This document shows positions 1-8,239 of a DNA stretch of 21,812 nucleotides, in pieces. Source of the stretch: JBCDGH01 sp038751365 (GTDB taxonomy: Bacteria > Patescibacteriota > JACMRA01); the NCBI GenBank assembly GCA_038751365.1, contig JBCDGH010000020.1:1-21812 (forward strand), read 5' to 3'. How positions within the stretch are numbered: the stretch's first letter is position 1; each line of letters begins with the position of its first letter. Below the pieces are notes generated by a model. It had not been told where the DNA came from. It ran no database searches and saw nothing but the letters and a program-made list of their open reading frames with translations. A program made the translations under genes and the position numbers.

Positions 1-1717
1 ATTGCGTACCGTTGTTTGAATAACGGTGAAGTATTTTATTATCTGAAGTATTATAGTAAACGTTCATCCAAGAACCATCAACAACTGTAGATACAGATTG
101 AATATTAGTTTCGTTACCTATACGGACTGGGTTAGACCAAGATCCTGCTACACTTCTTAACTGTGTATAAAGATTGTTATCTTCTGCTATATAAAACATT
201 CTGACTGCGTTTTCTGTATTCACAGCTTTGAACGCTTTAGCCGTTCTAATACTCTTCAAGGAGTCCACAACAGCTCCAGCATTAACAATACCATGACCAA
301 AGTCATTATCCTTTCCCGGAGCACCTATATCTTTAGCTGTGTTGACCATAGCTTGGGTAAACTCATTTTTACCTGCATCACTATAAATAGATTTAAACAA
401 ACCAGCGGCGCCAGCGGCATAAGGTGCTGCCATTGAAGTACCAGAACAATAACCATAGCCATCATTACTTGCGCCAAAATTAGCGTCCTGACAACTTCCA
501 TCAATACTAGAGCCCTTAGGGAAAGTAGACAGAATACTACTACCTGGGGCTGCTATATCTACATAGTTATTAGAATTAGAGAAAGAGGAGCGAGAACCAT
601 TTCTATCTATACTGGCAACAGCTATTACCGATTCCTCAGTTGCAGGGAAAATTGGCTCGTTAACAATTGTACAACCATTTTTAGAAAAATTACTATCGCC
701 ACAATTACCTGCGGACACTATAACTACTATACCTTTTGATTCAGCTTCTTTTAGAGCGTCTCTCATAGACTGAGAAAACACACCACTAGCGCCAAGACTC
801 ATATTAATTACCTCAGCACCATTAAACATAGCGTAATATATTCCAGAGGTTATAGAAACTACACTACCACCACCAGAATCATCTATTACCTTGATAGGTA
901 TAATATCACAGTTTGGGCAAGTACCAATTACACCTTTACCATTTTTCCCTGTAGCAGCAATTACCCCGGCAATGTGAGTACCATGACCATAACTATCTGA
1001 AGGATTTGTATTACCTACACCAAAGCAAAAAGGTTGATCACAAAAATTATAACCATTTAAATTGCCATTCGTGTTGTTGGGAACAATTGGTAAACTGTTA
1101 TCCAACTTAGCAATATTATCGATTAAATCTTCATGTGTATAATCTACCCCGCTATCTAAGACTGCTACTCTTACACCAGGTTTAGAATCTACTACATTCC
1201 ACGCTTCAGGAGCATTTATATCTCTATCTACAGTACCTCCATTTTGACCAGTATTATTAAGACCCCAAAGCTGCCCAGAGACATAGTGTGTATCATCAGA
1301 CACATAATCAGATGCTCTGAAAATGTAATTTAATTCAGCATATTCTACTTCTGGCTGACTATTTAATTTTTCTAGTATATCTAGGGTTTTTAATCTAGAC
1401 TGCTCCAAAGAACTAGCTGATTGACTGCCTATCTGAGAATTTAAACCTTCAATTTTAAGACTTTGAAATGGTAAACTCAGTTTACTAGATAAGTTATTTG
1501 TTTGAAAATCACTACCACTTAACCCTAAATCAGTAACCAACTCTGAATAATCTATACCTTCCTTAAACTTGACTATGACTTCACCTGGAATAAATTCTTT
1601 TGCTTCTTTATCATCTTCTACTTGAGCTACAACATTAATATTGATTACAGGTAAAAATAGACTCGTGAAAATTAGGGCAAAGCCTAGGAAATATGCGGAG
1701 TGTTTGTGGTAAAACAT
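1..1717 (-). CDS. Secreted subtilisin-like serine protease (S8), C-terminus cut by window edge
   Basis: The reading frame is open from an ATG at 1717 to the window edge, about 572 residues, so the C-terminus is missing. It begins with a hydrophobic signal peptide (about residues 8-32). A propeptide-like region follows, with PGEVIVKF near residue 45 and VEYAELNY before the catalytic domain. The S8 catalytic triad is complete: Asp188 in LDSGVD, His245 in GHGTH and Ser428 in SGTSMAAP, with oxyanion Asn338 in SAGN. After the catalytic domain (from about residue 495) the sequence looks like the start of a beta-propeller or lectin-like module, with FYIAEDNNLYTQ, a GSWSNPVRIG turn and a GSWMNVYY repeat. 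It probably acts outside the cell on proteins. It is transcribed divergently from the lysozyme-like gene only 48 bp away. No Shine-Dalgarno is visible. Family assignment is firm; substrate and the C-terminal module are inferences. Confidence 0.93.
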   Translation of the reverse strand, partial: MFYHKHSAYFLGFALIFTSLFLPVININVVAQVEDDKEAKEFIPGEVIVKFKEGIDYSELVTDLGLSGSDFQTNNLSSKLSLPFQSLKIEGLNSQIGSQSASSLEQSRLKTLDILEKLNSQPEVEYAELNYIFRASDYVSDDTHYVSGQLWGLNNTGQNGGTVDRDINAPEAWNVVDSKPGVRVAVLDSGVDYTHEDLIDNIAKLDNSLPIVPNNTNGNLNGYNFCDQPFCFGVGNTNPSDSYGHGTHIAGVIAATGKNGKGVIGTCPNCDIIPIKVIDDSGGGSVVSITSGIYYAMFNGAEVINMSLGASGVFSQSMRDALKEAESKGIVVIVSAGNCGDSNFSKNGCTIVNEPIFPATEESVIAVASIDRNGSRSSFSNSNNYVDIAAPGSSILSTFPKGSSIDGSCQDANFGASNDGYGYCSGTSMAAPYAAGAAGLFKSIYSDAGKNEFTQAMVNTAKDIGAPGKDNDFGHGIVNAGAVVDSLKSIRTAKAFKAVNTENAVRMFYIAEDNNLYTQLRSVAGSWSNPVRIGNETNIQSVSTVVDGSWMNVYYNTSDNKILHRYSNNGTQ

Positions 1718-1726
1718 AAGATATAA

Positions 1727-1755
1727 TTGACAAGTGATTGCAAAGTGAATAACTA
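1727..1755 (+). promoter_or_regulatory. Possible promoter of the lysozyme-like gene
   Basis: A perfect -35 TTGACA (1727-1732) is followed after 17 bases by TAACTA (1750-1755), a poor -10. The sequence AAGTGA occurs twice (1732-1737 and 1743-1748), 11 bp apart, inside this element. The ATG at 1766 follows closely, and no ribosome binding site is visible. Confidence 0.3.
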
Positions 1756-1765
1756 CTAAAATAAA

Positions 1766-2734
1766 ATGGTGTCTATGTCAAAAACATTACTAAGAATAAT
1801 AACTGGGGTGTTATCAATCCTGTCTATTTTAATTTCTCCAACAGTGTTTGCTAGTGAGTTCAATCCAAACCTAGTAGTAAGTAGTCAGACTCTTGTGAGT
1901 ATACCATCATATTTAAGTTCTGCAGCGCTTATTCAAGCCTATTTTGAGTCAGAGAATAGTCTACTTGCTAATTATCAAGTATTAGTAAGCTTTGAACCTG
2001 ATGCTAGCATCATGAACCCAGAAAAATTCAAAAACCATCCTTATTACCTAAAGCCAAGTATAACTATCGCTCCGTACAACGGTAAGCTTATCTCAGTATC
2101 TGAGTTAATTTGGAAATTATCTACCCAAGACTTTGGCAACAGTTGCTCGCACGCTGACGAATCTATTTGCGCTAATAATAAAGTGAACACTATTAATCCA
2201 GCATTCATACTAGCAATGATTCAAAAAGAGTCAGGACTTGTATATGGCAAAAATAGCCAGCTTGACCCAAATACTCCAGAAACTAAATTCCTATTGGACA
2301 GAGTGCTAGGTTACTATTGCTTTGAGACAGCCTCACCACCCTCACTAAGTGATAAACAAAGATCATGTTATGATGAAAACCCGAATTGGAAGTATTTTAA
2401 AGGTTTTTTTAGGCAGCTTTATTATGCAGTGAGATTTTTAAGAGTACATGAGCAAATGTGTATAAGCCCTAAAGACTTTGGAGGTTTTCATAGTAACGAT
2501 TACAAGGTTGGTAAAAGTAAGACTTACAACGATACTAGAGACGGTAAACCCGTAACCACTACAGTTACTTTTGAAAATGGTATAACATGTGCCATGTACT
2601 TGTACACACCTCACGTATACAACTCCCAATATAGCTTCTTTAATATCATGCATAAAGAGTTGAAAGGGTCTGAAAACTTAATTAAATATGTATCTGAAGA
2701 TACTAAGCAAATCAACTTCAAACAGTCTGTATAG
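1766..2734 (+). CDS. Secreted lysozyme-like (SLT-fold) protein
   Basis: This 322-residue protein has a signal peptide (about residues 5-29, likely cleaved after VFA). A lysozyme-like core follows: INPAFILAMIQKESG at residues 143-157 resembles the catalytic-Glu helix of lytic transglycosylases, with Glu155 as the candidate acid. Further on come an aromatic helix (FFRQLYYAVRFLR) and, near the C-terminus, LYTPHVYNSQYSFF, a motif I recall from wall-associated proteins of CPR bacteria. It probably cleaves or binds peptidoglycan outside the cell. Several cysteines (residues about 127-135, 185, 200) may form disulfides. The start could be Met1 or Met4 (1775); neither has a Shine-Dalgarno. It is divergent from the subtilase and convergent with the ABC permease, with stop codons one base apart. 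Family-level call is moderately sure; activity is inferred. Confidence 0.72.
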   Translation: MVSMSKTLLRIITGVLSILSILISPTVFASEFNPNLVVSSQTLVSIPSYLSSAALIQAYFESENSLLANYQVLVSFEPDASIMNPEKFKNHPYYLKPSITIAPYNGKLISVSELIWKLSTQDFGNSCSHADESICANNKVNTINPAFILAMIQKESGLVYGKNSQLDPNTPETKFLLDRVLGYYCFETASPPSLSDKQRSCYDENPNWKYFKGFFRQLYYAVRFLRVHEQMCISPKDFGGFHSNDYKVGKSKTYNDTRDGKPVTTTVTFENGITCAMYLYTPHVYNSQYSFFNIMHKELKGSENLIKYVSEDTKQINFKQSV

Positions 2735-2735
2735 A

Positions 2736-3545
2736 CTATCTCTGCTTCAACCTACCTACCAAAGCAGAAAAAGCTAAGCCAAAAGAAATCAGCCCAACCA
2801 AGGAAATCGCTAAAAACATATATAGCAATTTTTCCAGTTCCCATCCAGTAGTAATCAAAACTCTTAAACCATCTAAAAGATAAGTTACAGGATTATATTC
2901 AGCAACTACTTTTAACCAACCACTCAAAAATTCTTTGGGAACATAAGCGGTAGTCAAGAAACTAAACGGGAAAAATAGTAAGAAAGAAGCACTAACCGCA
3001 GCAGTACTACCTGTCTTAAGCGCTATAGCATATGGAAACCCAGTGAAAGCTAAACCCCACAGCCCTGAAAACAACAGGAAAACCAAAATACCAGCTATAC
3101 CTGTAACAAACTCTACTCCTAATAAAAGTCCCATTAACACAACTAAAACCGACAAGCTTAAAACTAAAATAAAATCAGCCATCATCAAACCTAACAACAA
3201 AGAATAACGATTTACAGGTGAAACTAAAAGCCTGTCAAAAAAACCAGATTGAATATCTGTAACCAGCGCAGTAGCTCTTGATATACCAGTTACAGCAAGG
3301 ACAATAGCCACTGGAAGCTGGAAAGCCTTAAAGTCGCCTGTGCCAATAGCCGATCCAACAGTCTCTAAAGAACCTACATTAACAGCAAAGAAAAATACTG
3401 GAATAATTATAGAAGGTACTAAGTATTCTGGCTCACGGGACATAGCTCTGACTGACCTAGAAGTCATTGTCATTAAGTCCCTAAAAAAGCCAGCAGGTTT
3501 TGGCTGAGTATCGTTAGGTTGTATATTAATATCAGTTTTAGTCAT
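2736..3545 (-). CDS. ABC-2 type exporter permease, DrrB-like
   Basis: This 269-residue protein has about six membrane helices and the typical ABC-2 layout: a cytoplasmic N-terminus, a first helix near residues 45-65, and a long block of hydrophobic helices to the C-terminus. The segment RATALVTDIQSGFFDRLLVSPVNR, read in pieces around residues 90-113, is the conserved cytoplasmic coupling region of DrrB-type permeases. It would form the channel of an efflux or export complex with the ATPase encoded four bases upstream. The two genes are clearly co-transcribed and co-translated. The stop lies one base from the convergent stop of the lysozyme-like gene, and there is no terminator between them. 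The substrate cannot be told: this family exports antibiotics, lipids or polysaccharides. Confidence 0.88.
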   Translation of the reverse strand: MTKTDINIQPNDTQPKPAGFFRDLMTMTSRSVRAMSREPEYLVPSIIIPVFFFAVNVGSLETVGSAIGTGDFKAFQLPVAIVLAVTGISRATALVTDIQSGFFDRLLVSPVNRYSLLLGLMMADFILVLSLSVLVVLMGLLLGVEFVTGIAGILVFLLFSGLWGLAFTGFPYAIALKTGSTAAVSASFLLFFPFSFLTTAYVPKEFLSGWLKVVAEYNPVTYLLDGLRVLITTGWELEKLLYMFLAISLVGLISFGLAFSALVGRLKQR

Positions 3546-3549
3546 AAGG

Positions 3550-4500
3550 TTATTTACTGCTTAGTCTGTTTCCGGTCACTTCGAGAAAGACATCATCTAG
3601 AGTAGTATTTCTCATAGTAAGGTTATCTATATTGATATTAGAATTAGATAATTCAATAGCTACTTTACCTATCGTCTTTGCCGAAGTGGTTGTGGATATT
3701 GTTAATTCGTTACCATATATGTCAGCTTTGGTCACCCCTTCTAGTCTCTTAACCGATTCTAGCACTTTTGTTGTTAAGTTTTCAGCTTTCACAATGATCA
3801 AGTCTTCACCAATAGAATTTTTAAGGTCAGTAGGAGTACCTTCTATAGATAATTTACCTTGATTAATTATACCGACCCTGTCAGCCAAGCTGTCAGCCTC
3901 TTCTAAATATTGTGTTGTTAAGAAAATAGTTGTTCCTAATTCTTGATTCAATCTTCTAACTTCATCCCACACTTTAGCTCTACTAATAGGATCTAAACCA
4001 GTGGTAGGTTCGTCTAAAAATAAAACTGATGGCTTATGAAATATAGACCCCGCCAAATCTAATCTGCGTTTCATTCCTCCAGAATAAGTTTTGATTTGCT
4101 TATACATAGCATCTCCTATATCAATCAAGCCTTGTAACTCAATTAATCTGGCTTTAATTTTTTTATCAGTTAATCCATAGAGCTTACCTTGCAAAATCAA
4201 AAACTCTTCACCAGTTTGACTCTCATCCAGAGATGAATCTTGCATAGCTACCCCTATAGTTAAACGGGCTTGCATTGAATTCTGTTGAGTGTTAACACCT
4301 TGAATATAAATTTCTCCAGAAGTTGGATCCAGCAAAGTTACTAACATTTTTATTGTTGTAGACTTGCCAGCACCATTAGGTCCTAGAAAAGAGTAAACCT
4401 CTCCTTGCTTTACTTTAAGTGATAAATTACTAACTGCTACTTTATCTTTAAATGACTTATACAGATTAATTGCTTGAATTGCCAAAATATCACCAGACAT
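3550..4500 (-). CDS. ABC transporter ATP-binding protein, DrrA-like
   Basis: This 316-residue ATPase has all the nucleotide-binding motifs: Walker A GPNGAGKST (40-48), signature YSGGM (139-143), and Walker B VLFLDEP (159-165) followed by TTGLD. The switch position carries Gln in TTQYLEEAD (about residue 197) where most ABC ATPases have His; this variant is common in the DrrA branch. The C-terminal 85 residues form the extra domain (DUF4162-like) found in DrrA proteins, ending with LDDVFLEVTG. It powers the permease encoded immediately downstream. It lies 58 bp downstream of the C39 peptidase gene and may share its transcript; a hairpin lies in that gap. The start is ATG with no Shine-Dalgarno. 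Confidence 0.93.
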   Translation of the reverse strand: MSGDILAIQAINLYKSFKDKVAVSNLSLKVKQGEVYSFLGPNGAGKSTTIKMLVTLLDPTSGEIYIQGVNTQQNSMQARLTIGVAMQDSSLDESQTGEEFLILQGKLYGLTDKKIKARLIELQGLIDIGDAMYKQIKTYSGGMKRRLDLAGSIFHKPSVLFLDEPTTGLDPISRAKVWDEVRRLNQELGTTIFLTTQYLEEADSLADRVGIINQGKLSIEGTPTDLKNSIGEDLIIVKAENLTTKVLESVKRLEGVTKADIYGNELTISTTTSAKTIGKVAIELSNSNINIDNLTMRNTTLDDVFLEVTGNRLSSK

Positions 4501-4509
4501 AGACTTACC

Positions 4510-4538
4510 AATTCACTAAATCAGCCTGACTTAGAATT
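4510..4538. repeat. Imperfect inverted repeat between the C39 peptidase and ABC genes
   Basis: AATTC and GAATT flank a second pair, TAAATCA and TGACTTA, around a GCC loop. The stem has one A-C mismatch and a two-base bulge. It is not followed by a T-run in the direction of transcription, so it is not an intrinsic terminator. It could be an RNA processing or stabilising structure. Confidence 0.35.
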
Positions 4539-4558
4539 GTAAAGTAATTTTTTGTAGA

Positions 4559-5713
4559 CTACTCGTTAGGAATCTGAATAAAATTACCTACACTCCAACC
4601 TTCAAGCCCATTTTCCCATTTGATTTTATACCATACCTTGAAATCGTAACCTAGTGCACAAGCTTCAACAATCTTTGGTTCTGCAATTATCGTCCCTTTC
4701 TCACCTGGTTGAGCCTGACCTGATCTAGAACTACCACATACTTCTGGTCTTACAGACAAACCTATGGTAGCTGAGGATTCTATTTGATCACCTTTTTTTA
4801 ACTCAGCTTTAGTGAGTACTCTGTCTGATACTTCAACAGCATAAATCATTGGCTTAAACTCGTCCTTATAATATATTTCAGGTAAGGTATATATAGCATT
4901 CTGACCTTTATAGTTGTAATCTTCTCCTTTTTCTTCACCGTTTCTGTAAGGATCATTTACGATCAACTTGTCCTCAAAGTATCCTTTAACTACCCAAATA
5001 TGCGGACCATTCGATAAGATTACTGGATTCTCACGATCTATAGCTTCTTTTATACTCTTTATTTCAGGATCTATATAATCTGTAAATAAATCAAGAGTTG
5101 TACCATACTTGCGCATACCCTCTCGGCTTCCTTGATTACATTCCGTAATACCACCTGTTATTCTATCAGTTTCTTTTGCAATCAAACCAAAAGCACCACC
5201 TTGATTTTGACCACATGTATCAGAAACACCTTGACCATTATCAGAGTACATATATTTTTTTAAAGTGTCAGTATCACTAGGATCATAATCTAACTTATCA
5301 AAATACCCTCCGATCATTACCATAGTTGCAGCGCTACACATATATCTACAAGCTTCTTTATCTTCAAATTTTATATTATCTGGGAAAAAAGTCTTCTTAT
5401 CGCTCTGTAAACACTGGTTAAAGTAAGGCACATCCAAGTACTTACCTACCATGTCGTTCACTTTAAAATCAGTTACCTTATTTTGTTGTGTAACGCTCAA
5501 ACTGTAAATATCCTCATTGACTATAGCTTTTAAGTCGAAAGTAGCTCTTTGCTGTGTTGTATCAATACTAAAACCACCACTAGAAACAAAAATGCTACTG
5601 ATTTGACTATGAGCTCTTATCGGAGTCATAAAGCTAAATAGTATAATCAAGGAAACAACTAAACCTAGCCAATTTTTTGAAGGTATGCGCATAATTTCAT
5701 ACGCTAAAATCAT
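4559..5713 (-). CDS. Secreted C39-type cysteine peptidase with SH3-like tail
   Basis: This 384-residue protein has an N-terminal signal peptide (about 14-35). A papain-like peptidase domain of the C39_2 type spans about residues 92-296: Gln100 in YFNQC is the oxyanion residue, Cys126 in CSAAT the nucleophile, His238 in GPHIWVVKGY the base, and Asp254 in VNDPY the third residue. Several extra cysteines (101, 122, 167, 192) suggest disulfides. Residues about 305-381 look like a bacterial SH3 domain (GLSVRPEVCG, WYKIKWENGLEGWSVG), which usually binds cell wall. It is thus likely a wall-bound extracellular peptidase. Unlike bacteriocin exporters, the C39 domain is not fused to the ABC ATPase that follows. 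Met8 is an alternative start that gives a more typical signal peptide. No Shine-Dalgarno is seen. Confidence 0.82.
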   Translation of the reverse strand: MILAYEIMRIPSKNWLGLVVSLIILFSFMTPIRAHSQISSIFVSSGGFSIDTTQQRATFDLKAIVNEDIYSLSVTQQNKVTDFKVNDMVGKYLDVPYFNQCLQSDKKTFFPDNIKFEDKEACRYMCSAATMVMIGGYFDKLDYDPSDTDTLKKYMYSDNGQGVSDTCGQNQGGAFGLIAKETDRITGGITECNQGSREGMRKYGTTLDLFTDYIDPEIKSIKEAIDRENPVILSNGPHIWVVKGYFEDKLIVNDPYRNGEEKGEDYNYKGQNAIYTLPEIYYKDEFKPMIYAVEVSDRVLTKAELKKGDQIESSATIGLSVRPEVCGSSRSGQAQPGEKGTIIAEPKIVEACALGYDFKVWYKIKWENGLEGWSVGNFIQIPNE

Positions 5714-5751
5714 TACTTGGAAATGTCAATGAAGTATTTTGACTATAAAAT

Positions 5752-5776
5752 CTAGGTAAAACAAAACTATACCTAG
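5752..5776. repeat. Inverted repeat in the divergent control region
   Basis: CTAGGTA (5752-5758) and TACCTAG (5770-5776) form a perfect 7-bp inverted repeat with an 11-base spacer. It lies between the C39 peptidase start (5713) and the -35 box of the DUF4260 gene (5797). An operator role is possible but unproven. Confidence 0.35.
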
Positions 5777-5796
5777 TTAATCCTATGCCGAAATCT

Positions 5797-5825
5797 TTGA
5801 CTTTGCTTGAATTTTATGCTATGAT
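5797..5825 (+). promoter_or_regulatory. Strong sigma-70-type promoter of the DUF4260 gene
   Basis: TTGACT (5797-5802) and TATGAT (5820-5825) are separated by exactly 17 bases, and TGC precedes the -10 box (extended -10). Transcription would start near 5832, giving a leader of about 26 bases before the ATG at 5858. Confidence 0.7.
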
Positions 5826-5857
5826 AAGTAATCTATTTTGATTAAAATATAGAAAAA

Positions 5858-6226
5858 ATGAACAATAACTCACAACTAATGAAAAATTTTTTAAAGCTAG
5901 AGTATGGTGTATTACTCTTATTTTTTATCAGCTTAGTTTATAGTCACCAACTATTTTCACCTTGGGTTTTACTAATTTTCTGGTATCCAGACATCGCATT
6001 CTTTGGCTATTTGTTTGGATCCAAGGTCGGAGCTATCGCATATAATTTAACTCATTATTTTGGTACGGCTGTAGGATTGTTTGCTATTGCTACAATTTTT
6101 CAAATTGAATTGTTGGAATATTTGAGTCTAATACAACTAGCACACATATGTTTTGATAGATTCTTAGGTTATGGTTTAAAATACACTAAAGGCTTCAAAT
6201 ATACCCATCTAGGTGAATTAAAATAA
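5858..6226 (+). CDS. DUF4260 family membrane protein
   Basis: This 122-residue protein has about four hydrophobic helices. The sequence follows the DUF4260 pattern throughout: LKLEYGVLLL at the start, WYPDIAFFGYLFGSKVGA in the middle, YNLTHYFGTA, and the C-terminal LAHICFDRFLGYGLKY with KYTHLGEL. Its length is that of the family. The biochemical function of DUF4260 is not known; the conserved Asp, His and Arg in the helices hint at more than a structural role, but that is only a suggestion. It is a single-gene unit with its own promoter and a strong terminator, convergent with proS. No Shine-Dalgarno precedes the ATG; the leader is A-rich. Confidence 0.88.
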   Translation: MNNNSQLMKNFLKLEYGVLLLFFISLVYSHQLFSPWVLLIFWYPDIAFFGYLFGSKVGAIAYNLTHYFGTAVGLFAIATIFQIELLEYLSLIQLAHICFDRFLGYGLKYTKGFKYTHLGELK

Positions 6227-6234
6227 AAACTTAG

Positions 6235-6258
6235 CAGCTACTTTTTGTAGCTGTTTTT
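6235..6258 (+). terminator. Intrinsic terminator, probably bidirectional
   Basis: CAGCTAC and GTAGCTG form a 7-bp stem around TTTTT, followed by TTTTT at 6254-6258. An A-rich run upstream (6221-6230) gives a T-rich tail on the other strand, so it may also end the proS transcript, whose stop is at 6260. Confidence 0.82.
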
Positions 6259-6259
6259 G

Positions 6260-8041
6260 TTAGACCGACAAAATTTTGACTTGATTATTAGACCTTAGGC
6301 GGACTTCAATACCACCACCTTCTAAACTTTTCTTTGTAACTAAGATAATGTACGGACATCCAATAAGCTCTGCGTCACCTAATTTTTCACCCATACCAAT
6401 ATTGCTTCTATCATCCCAGATAACTTCATCATAGCTATCTTGCTCACCATTAAATGTATTAATCATTAGTTTATCCATATCTATCTGAATTTCTCCAGAG
6501 TAAACCTGTCTGGCTATAGTTTGAATTTTATTTAAAACTTCCTGAGACTCGTTTTTTTGAATATGGGTTATAAGGTGGAACTTAAAAGGAGCAATATTCT
6601 CAGGCCATTTCAAACCTTGGTCATCGCTATAAATTTCAGCTAATACTCCCATACATCTGCTAGTACCAATTCCATGACAATTCATAATCGGCAAAATATA
6701 GTTGTTATCTTTAGTAGTAACTTTCAGATCAAAAGCCTCTGTATACTTACTACCTAACTTAAAAATATTCCCTACTTCAGCTGACTTACCGACTTCCCAA
6801 AATTGATTATTACTAGGATTTTTGTCACCTTTTATAGCTTTCTTAATATCATAGAACCTTTCTGGATATGGCAAATCCCTTTCAAAGCAAACATTAGTAG
6901 CGTGAAAACCTGTCTTATTAGAGCCAGTTTCAAAATTCTTCAGCTTAGATACTGAATCATCGCAATAAAGCTCACAATTGTTTGGTAGGTTAATTATCCC
7001 TGCATAACCAGTTTCTGCACCGGTATGGTTTCTGATCGTTTCTATAGCTGCTAGCTTCAACCTTCTTTTTGCTATTTGTTCTAGTTTTTCAATACTTAAA
7101 TCTCTATCAGAACGAATACAAGCAACAATGAGTTTACCGTTACTATCTTCATACATTATCGTCTTAGTACTTCTTGTGATCTCTATATTCAACTCTTTTA
7201 TTAAAGCTTCCACACCAACCACATCGTGTAATTCATGCTGAGTTAGTTCTTGCTCCTCTTCATGTAAAAGATTAACTTTATCATCGTATACTGGAACTAT
7301 CTCTGAGTTGTAAATCTTATCTTTGTGAATAAATATTTCGTCTTCGCCTGCCTCGCAAAGTACTTGAAATTCGTGACTATCATTATCTGTAAACATTCCT
7401 CCGCTGGCGTACACAGCATAGACCTTCAAACCCATTTCTGCATATATCTTAAAATAGGTATCTTTAACTAGTTCATAATATTTATCCGCCGACTCTTGAG
7501 AAATGTGAAAATCATACATGTCTTTCATTCTAAACTCTCTACCTCTCATCAAACCGCTTTTAGATCTAAGCTCATCTCTAAATTTAGTTTGAATTTGATA
7601 AACTGAAAGCGGGTATTGTGACTCATCAGCATTATCTATATACTCTGGCAAATCTTTATAACTACTGACAAAGCTTTGGATAATAGGAGTAACTTGCTCT
7701 TCATGACTACAAGCTAAAGCGTACTTTGAATTAGTTTGACTCTCAAGCCTAAATAGAACGTCTACTTTTTCAGGATCCCACCTGTCTGTCTTATCCCACC
7801 AAGTCTTAGGATGCAATGAATTCATCAATACTTCTTGCCCTCCAATACGATTCAAATGTTTCCGAATTATATTTTCAATATTGTTTAAAACTTTGAGCCC
7901 TAATGGCAAGTAGGAATACACTCCTGCCATAGTCTTGTGAATATACCCTGCTTTAATTAATAATTGAGCATTTTTACTGACTTCACCGCTTGGCAAATTT
8001 TTTAAGGTCTGAGCAAACGATTTAGAAAGCTTCATATTCAT
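6260..8041 (-). CDS. proS: Prolyl-tRNA synthetase (bacterial type)
   Basis: ProS charges tRNA-Pro with proline in the cytoplasm. This 593-residue protein shows the class II core: motif 1 region GLKVLNNIENIIRKHLNRIG (48-67), motif 2 with TKFRDELRSKSGLMRGREF (152-170) continuing to KDMYDFH, and motif 3 with HGIGTSRCMGVLAE (456-469). Between motifs 2 and 3 lies the insertion editing domain of bacterial-type ProRS (about 235-400), including GYAGIINLP. AEVGNIFKLGSKYTEAF (421-437) is also characteristic. The C-terminal anticodon-binding domain is present. Length is slightly above the usual 570 or so. Met1 and Met3 are both possible starts, with no Shine-Dalgarno. It appears to be a monocistronic unit; a nested hairpin lies just upstream. 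Confidence 0.97.
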   Translation of the reverse strand: MNMKLSKSFAQTLKNLPSGEVSKNAQLLIKAGYIHKTMAGVYSYLPLGLKVLNNIENIIRKHLNRIGGQEVLMNSLHPKTWWDKTDRWDPEKVDVLFRLESQTNSKYALACSHEEQVTPIIQSFVSSYKDLPEYIDNADESQYPLSVYQIQTKFRDELRSKSGLMRGREFRMKDMYDFHISQESADKYYELVKDTYFKIYAEMGLKVYAVYASGGMFTDNDSHEFQVLCEAGEDEIFIHKDKIYNSEIVPVYDDKVNLLHEEEQELTQHELHDVVGVEALIKELNIEITRSTKTIMYEDSNGKLIVACIRSDRDLSIEKLEQIAKRRLKLAAIETIRNHTGAETGYAGIINLPNNCELYCDDSVSKLKNFETGSNKTGFHATNVCFERDLPYPERFYDIKKAIKGDKNPSNNQFWEVGKSAEVGNIFKLGSKYTEAFDLKVTTKDNNYILPIMNCHGIGTSRCMGVLAEIYSDDQGLKWPENIAPFKFHLITHIQKNESQEVLNKIQTIARQVYSGEIQIDMDKLMINTFNGEQDSYDEVIWDDRSNIGMGEKLGDAELIGCPYIILVTKKSLEGGGIEVRLRSNNQVKILSV

Positions 8042-8055
8042 AACTCAAAGCCCAT

Positions 8056-8102
8056 AGATATAGGTTTGTCAAGAATTAGCCACCCTATTCTTATCTATAT
8101 CT
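8056..8102. repeat. Nested inverted repeats upstream of proS
   Basis: AGATATAG (8056-8063) pairs with CTATATCT (8095-8102). Inside it AAGAAT (8071-8076) pairs with ATTCTT (8087-8092). If transcribed in the proS leader it would form a two-tier hairpin starting about 14 bases before the start codon. No T-run follows, and nothing matches a T-box. A regulatory role is only a possibility. Confidence 0.3.
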
Positions 8103-8239
8103 GAAGTGAATAAACCAAGCCATCTAGACTTTAATTTCAATTAGGGTTACCTTAACTTTGTTATAAAACAACATCTTTACAAATTACAAAAAAATTTCTA
8201 GCTTAACCTCGTTTTACTTAATTAAACAATTTTATATAT

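Noticed and set aside
1718..1750. TTCACT and TATATC as a promoter for the subtilase
   Set aside because: The -10 box would end two bases before the ATG, placing the start of transcription inside the gene, and no later start codon is suitable.
2736..5713. A complete bacteriocin synthesis and export locus
   Set aside because: No small double-glycine precursor gene is visible, the peptidase is secreted rather than fused to the ATPase, and the exporter is DrrAB-like.
8067..8072. Perfect TTGACA upstream of proS on the minus strand
   Set aside because: The sequence 16-18 bases downstream (TTTGAG) is no -10 box, and a start there would leave almost no room before the ATG.
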